Shown piece by piece: positions 12,101 to 19,830 of a DNA stretch of 34,796 bases. The stretch's first letter is position 1. Every line of letters starts with the position of its first letter. Both the position numbers and the translations under genes were made by a program. This stretch comes from Rhodovulum sp. (GTDB lineage: Bacteria; Pseudomonadota; Alphaproteobacteria; Rhodobacterales; Rhodobacteraceae). The notes beneath the pieces are model-generated. The model ran no database searches. It had not been told where the DNA came from and worked only from the letters and a program-made list of their open reading frames with translations. The stretch lies in contig PALT01000028.1 of NCBI GenBank assembly GCA_002706605.1, positions 1-34,796 of the forward strand, given 5' to 3'.

Positions 12101-13276
12101 GATCAACGCTATGATTTGTTGGTTGATGGCGGTGAGATCTCTGTCACCGGCCCCGAGGACGGGCGCGTCACGGCCTATTTCGACGGCAGCAACCAGTTGG
12201 TCTTGGAAACGGTCGGTGGTTCGGTCAATGGCGATGCGTTGCGCCTTGGGGATGTGCCGCGCAACGCGGTGGCCTTTGGCGTCGATAGCGTCACCCGCGA
12301 TCTGATCGGGACGGCGGTCGATTTCGACACGCTGCCTGCGGGCGCAAACAGCTTTGACATGGTGGTCGACGGCACGACGCATACGATCACCGTGACCCGT
12401 GCGGGCGGCAATGTGATTCCGTCTGTGCCTGCCGGTTTTCCGGGGGCGGTCGCCTATGACGCGGGCACGCAGCAGATCACCTTTACCCTGAACGACCCGA
12501 CCGTATCGGTCGACATCCCGCCCAGCGAGATCGCCACCTCGGCAGGGTTCCAGACCGCAGGCGCGACCCTTTCGGTGGTCGAGGGCGAGCTGATCCTGCA
12601 ATCGACCGACGGGCGCGTGTTGGACACCGACATCACCGCCAGCAGCCTTGCCGACAACCGCATCACCCTGACCGGTCTGCCCGATGAGGAGCTGTTGGTG
12701 TTCATGTCGGACACCGGCGCGCTTGGCCTTGCGGGGGCGGTGGATATTCCCGCCGATCCGCCGCTGAACGGGCCGGTGGAACTGCGCGTTCTGGACGGCG
12801 CGCGCGGGTTGGTCGAGATGGTCGATATCGCATCCGGTGCCTCTATCGCGACGCGGGTTCTGGACGATACGGGCAGCGCGACCCTTGGCGGGTTTTCCGT
12901 CACCTTGTCGGGCCAGTTGAACACCGGTGACCGTTTCACGATCTCGCCCAACACGGACGGGACGGGGGATGCCCGCAATCTGGAAACCATCGGCGATATG
13001 CGCCTGTCCGATCCCGATGAGGGCGTGGGCGGGTTTGCCGTGCTCTATAACCGGTTGCTGACCGATGTGGCGGCCAAGGTCACGGGTGCCGAAACCCGTG
13101 AAGAAACCGCCACCGCCCTAAAGCAAGGCGCCGATCGTGACGTTGCCAAGGGGGCAGCGGTCGATCTGGACGTCGAGGCGGCCAACCTAATGACCCAGCA
13201 ACAGGCCTATCAGGCCAACGCGCAGGTTATTCAGGTCGCGCGCCAACTGTTTGACACGCTTATCAACTCGCTCTGA
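9146..13276 (+). CDS. flgK: Giant hook-filament junction protein FlgK (HAP1)
   Basis: The product is 1376 residues, more than twice the usual 450-650. The FlgK N-terminus is clear (NVALSGLQAYRTALGVTGEN then IANVETEGYHRRD), and residues up to about 300 fit the family, including the NSILDRRDKLLSDLAGIVEI segment. The C-terminus (VEAANLMTQQQAYQANAQVI then QVARQLFDTLI) is canonical. Between them lie roughly 900 extra residues rich in Gly, Ala, Asp, Thr and Val, with recurring VDG beta-strand motifs and a flagellin-IN-like element near 11449-11575. FlgK is the first junction protein between hook and filament. R. sphaeroides FlgK is known for a large non-conserved insertion, so this is a group trait. 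The frame is continuous. Confidence 0.95.
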   Translation: MTTTGNLMNVALSGLQAYRTALGVTGENIANVETEGYHRRDTVQEELRGAQPTAFVSGTSGQGVRVTDIRRAFDSLLADRARDTGSALSAAETYLPAIEQLEERMTPGLGGPIDSLDKMFNAMTGAAVAPDDIGLRNVLIEAADAFAASVRDLAADLTALSESLMDRATKTATMGTEILRQLAETQEVLNATGDSAARNSILDRRDKLLSDLAGIVEISVTLDDRDMATVTLGDNPQGPILLERGRAATLSVTETGLVEVTPGTVGATTQTRIPSGGQVQGLYDALGVVADTLVDLNDWARGLAAEINAVHANGVDLDGQPGGDIFSLDGYAVTPAVINRGTAYAEVELNDGGPAPSAPMLFVFDGAEWQGTDGDGNAIGAGAGRINLPGLSVNFYGDAEAGDALSLSPTDGAALNMTLVLDDPRRIAAAGSVILAAAPENTGTGVISAAPSRPDAPEGVTDLSTIFGAAPNGTDAVTFLQGGAVGVIPAGAGSATLYSLGQQSQMQFPVGTGAAGGSPLNVTVDGVAYSFDLTALPAWGDLDGLATALNGPDVMTGDEITLGQAGVFASVQDGALTLTAGSGTIDAASFAGTAAAVTEIAADGSDVRVFTREGRQLSGPPLTPEEAAAFITQGNGFVEGATYDTSLLNRAEGYRALTQTRANAAGDYRADIGATYPVVTWSGTVPAPADPISDVSLWLQGDAIGTVTLPQGSSAKRAAETLSDAFPVAVTASTRVMLEIPDDGAVSFSLEGDNLTPLALSTTVSGDNLGTLTDEINTLSGQTGIRAELSPDRSRILLSHDQGETITLSRFTHSAGGAVNLTRVDDAGAAIEGATTLGGATGVDAARLRGVMTLTSPQEFDLTVDGIAASTARDTLQSGMVMRQVSQAGGAQAFTFAFDPAIDASQGDGVSSLAGGAQYDMAIDTGAGDPWAVTVTSLSDDLQTNADVAAAIAAAYREDAPTSRITGRALTALPADGLGTSVFLGDQRYDLLVDGGEISVTGPEDGRVTAYFDGSNQLVLETVGGSVNGDALRLGDVPRNAVAFGVDSVTRDLIGTAVDFDTLPAGANSFDMVVDGTTHTITVTRAGGNVIPSVPAGFPGAVAYDAGTQQITFTLNDPTVSVDIPPSEIATSAGFQTAGATLSVVEGELILQSTDGRVLDTDITASSLADNRITLTGLPDEELLVFMSDTGALGLAGAVDIPADPPLNGPVELRVLDGARGLVEMVDIASGASIATRVLDDTGSATLGGFSVTLSGQLNTGDRFTISPNTDGTGDARNLETIGDMRLSDPDEGVGGFAVLYNRLLTDVAAKVTGAETREETATALKQGADRDVAKGAAVDLDVEAANLMTQQQAYQANAQVIQVARQLFDTLINSL

Positions 13277-13288
13277 GGGAGCTAGGCC

Positions 13289-14557
13289 ATGACCATTGGA
13301 ACCTCGATGTTTTCGCAACTGAACGCCCAGGCCTTTAGCCGCGTGGGCGCGGAAATTGCGGATCTGCAGGAACAGATTTCCTCGGGCAAGAACGACCCGC
13401 GCGCCTCGGCCGATCCGGTGCGTTCGGCGCGGTTGTCGGTGGCGCGGGAACAGAAATCCAGCCTTGAGCGCTATGACACGAACCTTGGCCAGTTGGAGAG
13501 CCGGTTGAACCTGACCGACACGACCCTGTCCGAGATCACCAATATGACCCAGCGTTTGAACGAAATCACCCTGCGCGCCGCGTCCAGTTCCGTCACCTCG
13601 GCCGAGCGTGAGACGCTGCAGATCGAGGTGGATGAGTTGAAACAGGGCCTGTTGGATTTGGCCAATACCCGTGATGAGATGGGGCGCAACCTGTTTGGGG
13701 GCTATCGCATGTCCGGCCCCGCGTTCGAGGACGCGCCGAACGGGATCCAGTTTCTGGGCGACGGGGGTGTGCATGCGTTGCGGGTTTCGGAAACCTCGAC
13801 CCTGCCCAGCGGGCTGAACGGCTCGGACGCGTTCATGTCCATCGCCGCCGGCGAGGGGGCAGAGCGGTCGGTCTTTGATCTGATCGACGATCTATCCGCG
13901 TCCCTTGGCGTGGGCACGGACAAATGGCGCGATGAGGTGCAGGGCGATTTCGGCATTACGCTGGACCTTGCCCTGACCCGCGCGCCGCAAACATGGACCA
14001 TGACCGTCACCGGCCCCTCCGGTGCCGCCGAGGTCAGCGCGGAATTGGTCGCGGGCGCGCCTGCGCCGATGGTTGACGCGATCAACGCGGCCTCGGCCGA
14101 TACCGGTGTCACCGCGACCCTGTCCGATGACGGGCAGACGATCATCCTGAATTCCCCCGAGGGCGCGGCGGTGTCGGGGTTTGAAACCGATCCGTTGCGC
14201 CGCGATATTCTGGCTCGCGTCGGGGTCTATGATCGCGATGGCAATCAGGACGGGGGCCGCATTCCCGTGGTGGCCGAACGGATGATGCCCAATGCGCAGG
14301 TCGGTGCCCTGCGCGAGGTCAGCGACCACATGGCCGATCTGCGCGCCAAGGTCGGCTCGCTTGGCGCGGTGGTCGAGGCACAACAGAACACGATCGAAAA
14401 CCGCATGGTCGCCCTGCAACAGGCCATCGCGGGCCTAGAGGATCTGGACGTCGCCGCCGCGATCACCGAATTGCAGTCGTTGATGCTGACCCGTGATGCG
14501 TCGCAACAGACCTTTGCGCGGATCACCCAGACCTCACTGTTCGACTATATTCGCTGA
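13289..14557 (+). CDS. flgL: Hook-filament junction protein FlgL (HAP3)
   Basis: The 422-residue product has a flagellin-like N-terminus (MFSQLNAQAFSRVGAEIADL, then QEQISSGKNDPRASADPVRS) and the C-terminal helix (AAAITELQSLMLTRDASQQT). FlgL is the second junction protein, adapting the hook-FlgK zone to the filament. It is longer than the usual 300 or so residues. Part of the extra length holds a flagellin-IN-like element near residues 260-295 (VDAINAASADTGVTATLSDD). It starts 12 bases after flgK, with GAGGGAG upstream of the ATG. Confidence 0.94.
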   Translation: MTIGTSMFSQLNAQAFSRVGAEIADLQEQISSGKNDPRASADPVRSARLSVAREQKSSLERYDTNLGQLESRLNLTDTTLSEITNMTQRLNEITLRAASSSVTSAERETLQIEVDELKQGLLDLANTRDEMGRNLFGGYRMSGPAFEDAPNGIQFLGDGGVHALRVSETSTLPSGLNGSDAFMSIAAGEGAERSVFDLIDDLSASLGVGTDKWRDEVQGDFGITLDLALTRAPQTWTMTVTGPSGAAEVSAELVAGAPAPMVDAINAASADTGVTATLSDDGQTIILNSPEGAAVSGFETDPLRRDILARVGVYDRDGNQDGGRIPVVAERMMPNAQVGALREVSDHMADLRAKVGSLGAVVEAQQNTIENRMVALQQAIAGLEDLDVAAAITELQSLMLTRDASQQTFARITQTSLFDYIR

Positions 14558-14568
14558 TCCGAAACGGG

Positions 14569-14586
14569 TTGGCGCGGGGTTTGCAA
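14569..14586 (+). promoter_or_regulatory. Sigma-54 promoter at the sltF start
   Basis: TTGGCGCGGGGTTTGCAA has GG at 14571-14572 and GC at 14583-14584. The predicted transcript start is at about 14596, only one base before the annotated ATG of sltF, so the message would be leaderless or nearly so. Confidence 0.75.
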
Positions 14587-14596
14587 TCAACCCTGC

Positions 14597-15559
14597 ATGA
14601 TGACACGCCTGAGCAAAACCCGCCCCTATCGCACCGCCGTCGGTTTGTTGACGCTGGCCCTGACGTGGACAACGTTCACGCCGGCCCATGCGTCCGCGCC
14701 CGATTGTGAGGCCTTGGCGCGTACGGCGGGGCTTGAGACCGATTTGCCGTGGGAATTGCTGCCCGCCATTGCGCGGGTGGAATCCGGGATCGACATGGGG
14801 GGCGGCGCGCGCACCGCGTGGCCATGGACCCTGAACGAGGGCGGGCAGAGCCGCTATTTCAAGACCCAAGAGGAGGCGTTGGCCTATCTCAAAGATGCGG
14901 TGTCGCGCGGTGTCACGAATATCGATGTGGGCTGTATGCAGATCAATTACCGCTGGCACGGGGACAAGTTCCGGACGCTGGCGGATATGCTGGACCCTGA
15001 ACAGAACACCGCCTATGGCGCGCTCTATCTCAGCAACCTGAACCGGCATCTGGACGATTGGGCGGCGGCGACCGCGCGCTATCATTCCTCTGATCCGACG
15101 CGGGGAAGCGCCTATTTCCAAAAGGTTAGCGTAGCACAGGCCGAATTGAACCGCACTACGCCCGCCTTGCCCGGTACGGGGGCGGGGGCGTTGATGGCGA
15201 TGTCGGACGCGCCTGCGATGGGCTCGACCCTTGGCGATACGCGGGGCGGCGGTGTCGTGTCGCGGGGGCGCGGGATCACGGCGGCATCTGCCCTTGGGGC
15301 GTTGATCCATGTGCCTGCGGGCGCTGTGGCCAAGGACCCCTTTGCCGACTATCCGACCCTGCCGGACATGCCCGCATCGGGCGAGGGATTTCACATGGCC
15401 GCCACACCCGAAACCGACGAAACACGCGCCATTCCAGAGGCCCTGATGGGGCGGGCAGATATGGTGCGCGCGCTACAGGCGGACTTTGCCGCGCAACCCG
15501 CTGGCGATTCTGTGAACATTGTCCACACGGGTGTCGGCGGAACGACGTTTGGATTTTGA
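14597..15559 (+). CDS. sltF: Flagellar lytic transglycosylase SltF
   Basis: The 320-residue product has a Sec signal peptide (basic start, hydrophobic core, AHAS cleavage region near residue 32). A lytic transglycosylase (SLT) domain follows, with the catalytic Glu in AIARVESGI near residue 62, the GCMQINYRWHG segment and the later ARYHSSDP segment. It should cut periplasmic peptidoglycan to let the rod through, doing the job missing from the short FlgJ. The C-terminal 120 residues are low in complexity and not recognised. In R. sphaeroides SltF interacts with FlgJ. The ATG is placed at the family-like start, although the upstream promoter leaves almost no leader. Confidence 0.9.
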   Translation: MMTRLSKTRPYRTAVGLLTLALTWTTFTPAHASAPDCEALARTAGLETDLPWELLPAIARVESGIDMGGGARTAWPWTLNEGGQSRYFKTQEEALAYLKDAVSRGVTNIDVGCMQINYRWHGDKFRTLADMLDPEQNTAYGALYLSNLNRHLDDWAAATARYHSSDPTRGSAYFQKVSVAQAELNRTTPALPGTGAGALMAMSDAPAMGSTLGDTRGGGVVSRGRGITAASALGALIHVPAGAVAKDPFADYPTLPDMPASGEGFHMAATPETDETRAIPEALMGRADMVRALQADFAAQPAGDSVNIVHTGVGGTTFGF

Positions 15560-15752
15560 CGGTCGCAAAATGCGCCTCAAATACCCCACAAAGTATAGGT
15601 TGGTACGGGCATTCGTAGCTCTGACTATGCCCTTGCCACCGCGCCCCACCACTTCGCGTCAATGAAACGTCGCGTCCGGCAATCTACCCTAAAGTGAAAA
15701 TGACACCCAACAGCCACACTCACGGGCACCACTCACGAAACGGGGACACGGG

Positions 15753-16853
15753 ATGACGACACATTGGGCGCCGAACGGATCGGATCAGACAGACGCGGGT
15801 GACATCCTGCCAGAGGTTGAACGCCTGTTGGTGGGCAGTTCCGAGGGCATGAAACAGGTCAAACGGTTGATCAGTATGGTCGCCCCCGCCGAGGCCCCCG
15901 TGATGGTTCAGGGCGAAACCGGTGTGGGCAAGGAACTGGTGGCCGAGGCCTTGCATGCCGCATCCGGTCGCTCGGGTCCGATTGTCGCCGTGAACTGTGC
16001 GGCGATCCCGTCGGAACTGTTGGAGTCCGAATTGTTCGGCCATGAAAAGGGTGCATTCACCGGTGCCGAGAAACGCCGCATTGGCCGTGTTGAGATGGCC
16101 GAGGGCGGGACGCTGTTTCTGGACGAGATCGGCGATATGCCCCTGTCGCTGCAGGCCAAGCTGCTGCGGGTGCTGGAAAGCAAACGTATTCAGCGCGTCG
16201 GCGGCAATGAAGAGATTCCCGTGAACTTTCGCCTTGTGACGGCGACGCACCGCACGCTGGCCGAGGATGTCGAGGCAGGGCGGTTCCGCGCCGACCTCTA
16301 TTTCCGGATCAACGTATTTCCCCTGATGGTGCCGCGTCTGGCGGAGCGCACCGGCGATATTGCCGAAATTCTGGAACGGATGATCGAACAGCAAACTGCA
16401 CGCTCGCCGAACCTGAACGCGCCGCATTTCACGCTGGATGCAATCCGCGCGCTGTCGGCCTATAGCTGGCCCGGAAATGTGCGCGAGCTGCGCAACCTGA
16501 TGGAACGCGCGTTGGTCATGTTTCCCGGTCGTCTGATCCAAGAGGCCGATGTGCAATCCGCGCTTCTTGGCGGGGCGATCAAGGGCGGGGCGGCAAACGG
16601 TGGCGCGCGCAGCAGTCTGCAACCCGGTGCCTTGCCGGGGCCGGATATGTTCCATGTGACCCTGCCCGAGAGCGAGACCTTGGACATGCGCGGATACCTG
16701 CGCGATATCGAGGCCGCGCTGATCGAAAGCGCCCTGCGCCAGAAAGAGGGCTGTGTCTCGCACGCCGCCGATGCCCTGCGTCTGCAGCGCACGACGCTGA
16801 TTGAAAAGATCAAGAAACTAGGGATCGAAAAACCCGCCGCGCGTCCGATGTAA
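15753..16853 (+). CDS. fleQ: Sigma-54-dependent flagellar activator, FleQ-like
   Basis: The 366-residue product is an AAA+ enhancer-binding protein. Visible motifs are Walker A GETGVGKE (54-61), the sigma-54 contact loop GAFTGA (100-105), Walker B GGTLFLDEIG (118-127), an Arg-finger region FRADLYFRI (178-186) and WPGNVREL (239-246). A Fis-type helix-turn-helix lies at 320-357. It has no receiver domain; only about 28 residues precede the AAA+ core, so it is not a typical response regulator. It probably drives the sigma-54 promoters in this window together with RpoN. The R. sphaeroides Fla1 regulators are FleQ and FleT, and FleT lacks a DNA-binding domain, so FleQ is the better match. FlbD-like is an alternative. 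No clear promoter was seen in the 193-base gap upstream. Confidence 0.75.
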   Translation: MTTHWAPNGSDQTDAGDILPEVERLLVGSSEGMKQVKRLISMVAPAEAPVMVQGETGVGKELVAEALHAASGRSGPIVAVNCAAIPSELLESELFGHEKGAFTGAEKRRIGRVEMAEGGTLFLDEIGDMPLSLQAKLLRVLESKRIQRVGGNEEIPVNFRLVTATHRTLAEDVEAGRFRADLYFRINVFPLMVPRLAERTGDIAEILERMIEQQTARSPNLNAPHFTLDAIRALSAYSWPGNVRELRNLMERALVMFPGRLIQEADVQSALLGGAIKGGAANGGARSSLQPGALPGPDMFHVTLPESETLDMRGYLRDIEAALIESALRQKEGCVSHAADALRLQRTTLIEKIKKLGIEKPAARPM

Positions 16854-16874
16854 ACGGGGCAAGGGATGCGAAAG

Positions 16875-16900
16875 GGCCCGCCGGTTTGGCGGGCCTTTTT
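16875..16900 (+). terminator. Intrinsic terminator after the fleQ-like gene
   Basis: GGCCCGCC (16875-16882), loop GGTTT, GGCGGGCC (16888-16895), then TTTTTC. It lies between the convergent fleQ-like and fliD genes. The T tract favours termination from the plus strand, while upstream AAAG gives only a weak tract in the other direction. Confidence 0.92.
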
Positions 16901-16915
16901 CGTTCGTGATCCGCG

Positions 16916-18574
16916 TTAGTTATCCGCGTTCCACGCGTTGACGAGGTTGGTCAGGTATTGGCCCGTCGAATTCATCTCAGTGATGATCCGCTCCATCTCG
17001 GCAAAGCGGCGGATATAGCGTTCCTCAAGCTCAATCGCCTGCATGTTCAGGTCGTTGATGCTGGCTTGGTCTTCGGTGATCGTGTCGCCAAGGGCACGTT
17101 CGCGCCGCCCGATCATGCCGTTGTCGGCAAGGATCGCGTCCAACTCGTCGCGCATGGTTTCCGTCAGGCTTTTGCCGTAGGTGATCGTGGCGGCGGTGGT
17201 GTCCGCGGGAACGGTGATCGACACGCCCGCCAGATCGCCCGAATAGGCGCGATAGCGGATGGTTCCGTCGTCCAGCGGGGTCGCGATGACCTCGGTCCCG
17301 TTCAGGGTGGCGTAACCGGTGTCGGGGTCGCGCACGAAATCATAGCTGCCCGCGGGGGCGCCTCCGGTGATGGTGCCGCTGACGGTGATGTCGGGGCTAT
17401 CGGCGCGCAGACGGTCGGTGACAATCGCATCGAAAAGGGCGGGGTTGGCGGCGAATGCCTCATCAAACAGAGTGCGGTTCAGCGAGAGCGTGCCATCGCG
17501 CAGGGTCTGCACCCCGAGATCGGACAGATAGACCGGCGCATCGCCAAAACCCTCAAGCCCGCCGTTGATCAGGCTGTTCAACCGGCGACCAAGCGCATCG
17601 GCCACCGGATCGCCCGCCAGATCGCCAGCCGCCTCACCGCCATAGGCGCGCCGCGTGACGTCGCGCACAAAGGAGGTGGTGGTGTTCAGTTGATTGATCA
17701 GGGCGTCCAGCACGACAAAGGCGCTTTCGCCATCTGCGGTGACAGAGACGGTGGCGGGGGTCGTCGAGACCTCATTCAGGCGCAGGGTCACGCCGTCGAT
17801 CACGTCGTCAAAGCTGTTGCTGTCGCGAAAAACCGCGATCCCGTTCAGCAGGACCATGGCGTCACTGGCGGCTTGGACCTGTTTGTCGGCGTTGGTCGTG
17901 GTCGTGTCGAACCCCGCGATGTCGATGCCGGTGCCCGTCGGGGTGCCCGCCGGTGTCGCGGTGAGACGCAGGGCATTGCCGACGCCGAATTCGCTGCTGA
18001 CCCCGAGGGAGACGGTGCCGTCGCCCACGTCCAGAACCCGCGCGGTGACGCCGGTCACGGCGGACAGTTGATCCGCCAGATCCTGAAGCGTGGTGCCCTC
18101 GGCGATCTCAAGCGTCACGGGGGCGTTGTCGGGGTTCTGGGCGAAACTTTGGGGAATTTCCTCGCCAAACCAGACGCCGGTTTCAATCGTGATCGTCCCC
18201 GCGTCCAGTGTCGCATCCGGCCCTGCAAAGCCCGAAAATTCAAGCACTTGGGGCAGGGCAAGCGCGACGACCTCAATCTGGGTGTCGGTCAGTTCGGCCG
18301 CCGTGACATCGTTCAGGGTTGCAGTGACCGAGGCGTTGGAACTGAACACCGCCGTAGAGCGCGCGGTCGAGGCCAGCGCAAGCGATTGATCCAGCGCCTC
18401 AATCTCGGCGCGCACAAGGCCAAGAGCGGAAATCGACGTTTCTGCATCGCCGATCCGGTCCTCGATGATGTTGCGCCGTGGGGCGGTTTCGGCCTCGGCC
18501 AATTCGCCGGCGACCTGTGTGATATTCAGGCCCGACCCAGACGAATTGAGGCTGCTAAGGATATCGGTGTTCAT
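16916..18574 (-). CDS. fliD: Filament cap protein FliD (HAP2)
   Basis: The 552-residue product begins with a FliD-type N-terminus (ILSSLNSSGSGLNITQVAGE). It ends with the coiled C-terminal region typical of FliD (ALGDTITEDQASINDLNMQA, then LEERYIRRFAEMERIITEMN, ending QYLTNLVNAW). FliD caps the filament tip and folds exported flagellin. A flagellin-IN-like stretch lies near residues 165-195. It is the third gene of the motA-motB-fliD minus-strand unit, 54 bases after motB, with GAAAGAG upstream of the ATG. I saw no separate promoter in that gap. Confidence 0.93.
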   Translation of the reverse strand: MNTDILSSLNSSGSGLNITQVAGELAEAETAPRRNIIEDRIGDAETSISALGLVRAEIEALDQSLALASTARSTAVFSSNASVTATLNDVTAAELTDTQIEVVALALPQVLEFSGFAGPDATLDAGTITIETGVWFGEEIPQSFAQNPDNAPVTLEIAEGTTLQDLADQLSAVTGVTARVLDVGDGTVSLGVSSEFGVGNALRLTATPAGTPTGTGIDIAGFDTTTTNADKQVQAASDAMVLLNGIAVFRDSNSFDDVIDGVTLRLNEVSTTPATVSVTADGESAFVVLDALINQLNTTTSFVRDVTRRAYGGEAAGDLAGDPVADALGRRLNSLINGGLEGFGDAPVYLSDLGVQTLRDGTLSLNRTLFDEAFAANPALFDAIVTDRLRADSPDITVSGTITGGAPAGSYDFVRDPDTGYATLNGTEVIATPLDDGTIRYRAYSGDLAGVSITVPADTTAATITYGKSLTETMRDELDAILADNGMIGRRERALGDTITEDQASINDLNMQAIELEERYIRRFAEMERIITEMNSTGQYLTNLVNAWNADN

Positions 18575-18628
18575 CGTAACTCTTTCACTTGTACCTTGAA
18601 CAACGGACAGGGGTGGGCCGGTCTTAGA

Positions 18629-19816
18629 TCAGTACGAGATTTCGATCTCGATCCGGCGGTTCTTTTCGCGACCTTCGGCGGTGTCATTGTCGGCGACCGG
18701 TTTGCTTTCGCCCATGGACTGGGCGGTCAAACGCGTCGGATCAATCAGGCCCGAGCCACCGAATTCGCGCACCACACTGGCCGCGCGCGCCGCGCCCAGA
18801 CCCCAGTTGTCCCGCAGGGGCGAGGATTCACTGAGGGGCACGTTGTCGGTGTGGCCCGTCACGGTGATCTGGCCCGCGTCGGTCATGGCCGAAAACGCGA
18901 TACGCGACATGATATCGCGTGCCTCTTGGGTCAGATCGGCCGAGCCTGAGGGGAACGCGCCACCCGCGCCGACGGTCACAAACACCTTGTCGTCGCGTTG
19001 TTCGATTTCCACAAGGCCTTGGGCGATTTCCTGTTGCAGGGCGACCTGAAGGCGGCTTTCGGAAACGCCCGCGTTTTGCAGGGATTCCATAGACGGGGAA
19101 TTGCCGCCCGAGTTGGGTTGTGCGCCGCCCTCGTTGGCCTCGGACAGGCTCTCGGACAGTTGGCGCAGATCATCGGCTAGGCCAGACAGTTGCACGTCCT
19201 CGCCGTCCTGACCGGTCTTTTCCTCGGCCTGATCAATGGCCTCGGCGGCTTCGGCGAATTGTTCGGCCATTTTCTGTTTGGCTTCTTCGGGGCTGCTGCC
19301 CTCAAACCCTTGAAAATCCAGCGTCACCGCGCCGTCCTTGACTTCGGCCTGAACCATGCCGGATTTCAGCGCCTCGGTCAGGGCATCGACCAGTTCCTGC
19401 GCCACCTCTTGGGACACATTGGCGACGTCCTGATCGTCGGTTTCGCCGTCCTTTTGCGTCGTCTCGACCTTTTTCTTTTCGACCTCGGTGGTTTGCTGTT
19501 TCAACTCTTGGGTCACAGTCATTGAGGGCGAGGGCGAGAATTTCAACTCAAGCGTCGTGGTGCCGCGCGGTTGTTCCACGACGGGCATTTCCTGTTGCAC
19601 ACCAAAGGCGTTTTTCAGCGATCCGGCGATCATCTTGAACTTGGGCGAGTTGAACTCGGCAAAGGACAGGATCAGAACAAAGAACGCCATCAAGAGGGTC
19701 GCCATGTCCGCGAATGTCGCCATCCACGCGGGCGCACCCACCGGCGGACACTTCGGGCAATCCTCTTCGGGGGGCGCTTCGACCGGAACAGGAAGGGGGA
19801 TCGGCTTTTTGGCCAT
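18629..19816 (-). CDS. motB: Stator protein MotB, PomB-like
   Basis: The 395-residue product has one membrane helix (about 32-53) with the ion-carrying Asp at residue 37 in MATFADMATLL. A long linker follows, then a C-terminal OmpA-like peptidoglycan-binding domain (TVTGHTDNVPL near 313-325, and EGREKNRRIEIEI at the end). The N-terminus, with a Cys-Pro-x-Cys pair (C20, C23), PP-x-G-x-P-x-WM before the helix and KFKMIAGSLKNAFGVQ after it, resembles PomB of Vibrio more than enterobacterial MotB. The linker (about 85-280) is unusually long and charged. MotB anchors the stator to the cell wall. It starts 14 bases after motA, with a GGAG site in the gap. The coupling ion cannot be told from this alone. 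Confidence 0.95.
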   Translation of the reverse strand: MAKKPIPLPVPVEAPPEEDCPKCPPVGAPAWMATFADMATLLMAFFVLILSFAEFNSPKFKMIAGSLKNAFGVQQEMPVVEQPRGTTTLELKFSPSPSMTVTQELKQQTTEVEKKKVETTQKDGETDDQDVANVSQEVAQELVDALTEALKSGMVQAEVKDGAVTLDFQGFEGSSPEEAKQKMAEQFAEAAEAIDQAEEKTGQDGEDVQLSGLADDLRQLSESLSEANEGGAQPNSGGNSPSMESLQNAGVSESRLQVALQQEIAQGLVEIEQRDDKVFVTVGAGGAFPSGSADLTQEARDIMSRIAFSAMTDAGQITVTGHTDNVPLSESSPLRDNWGLGAARAASVVREFGGSGLIDPTRLTAQSMGESKPVADNDTAEGREKNRRIEIEISY

Positions 19817-19830
19817 CTCTCATGCGCTCC

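Noticed and set aside
15600-15617. Sigma-54-like site TTGGTACGGGCATTCGTA before the fleQ-like gene
   Set aside because: The -24 part is good, but the position of the invariant GC reads CG, so it is probably not active.
16958-18949. 663-residue plus-strand frame opposite fliD and motB
   Set aside because: It is a shadow of clear FliD and MotB genes, with no recognised domain and antisense-like composition.
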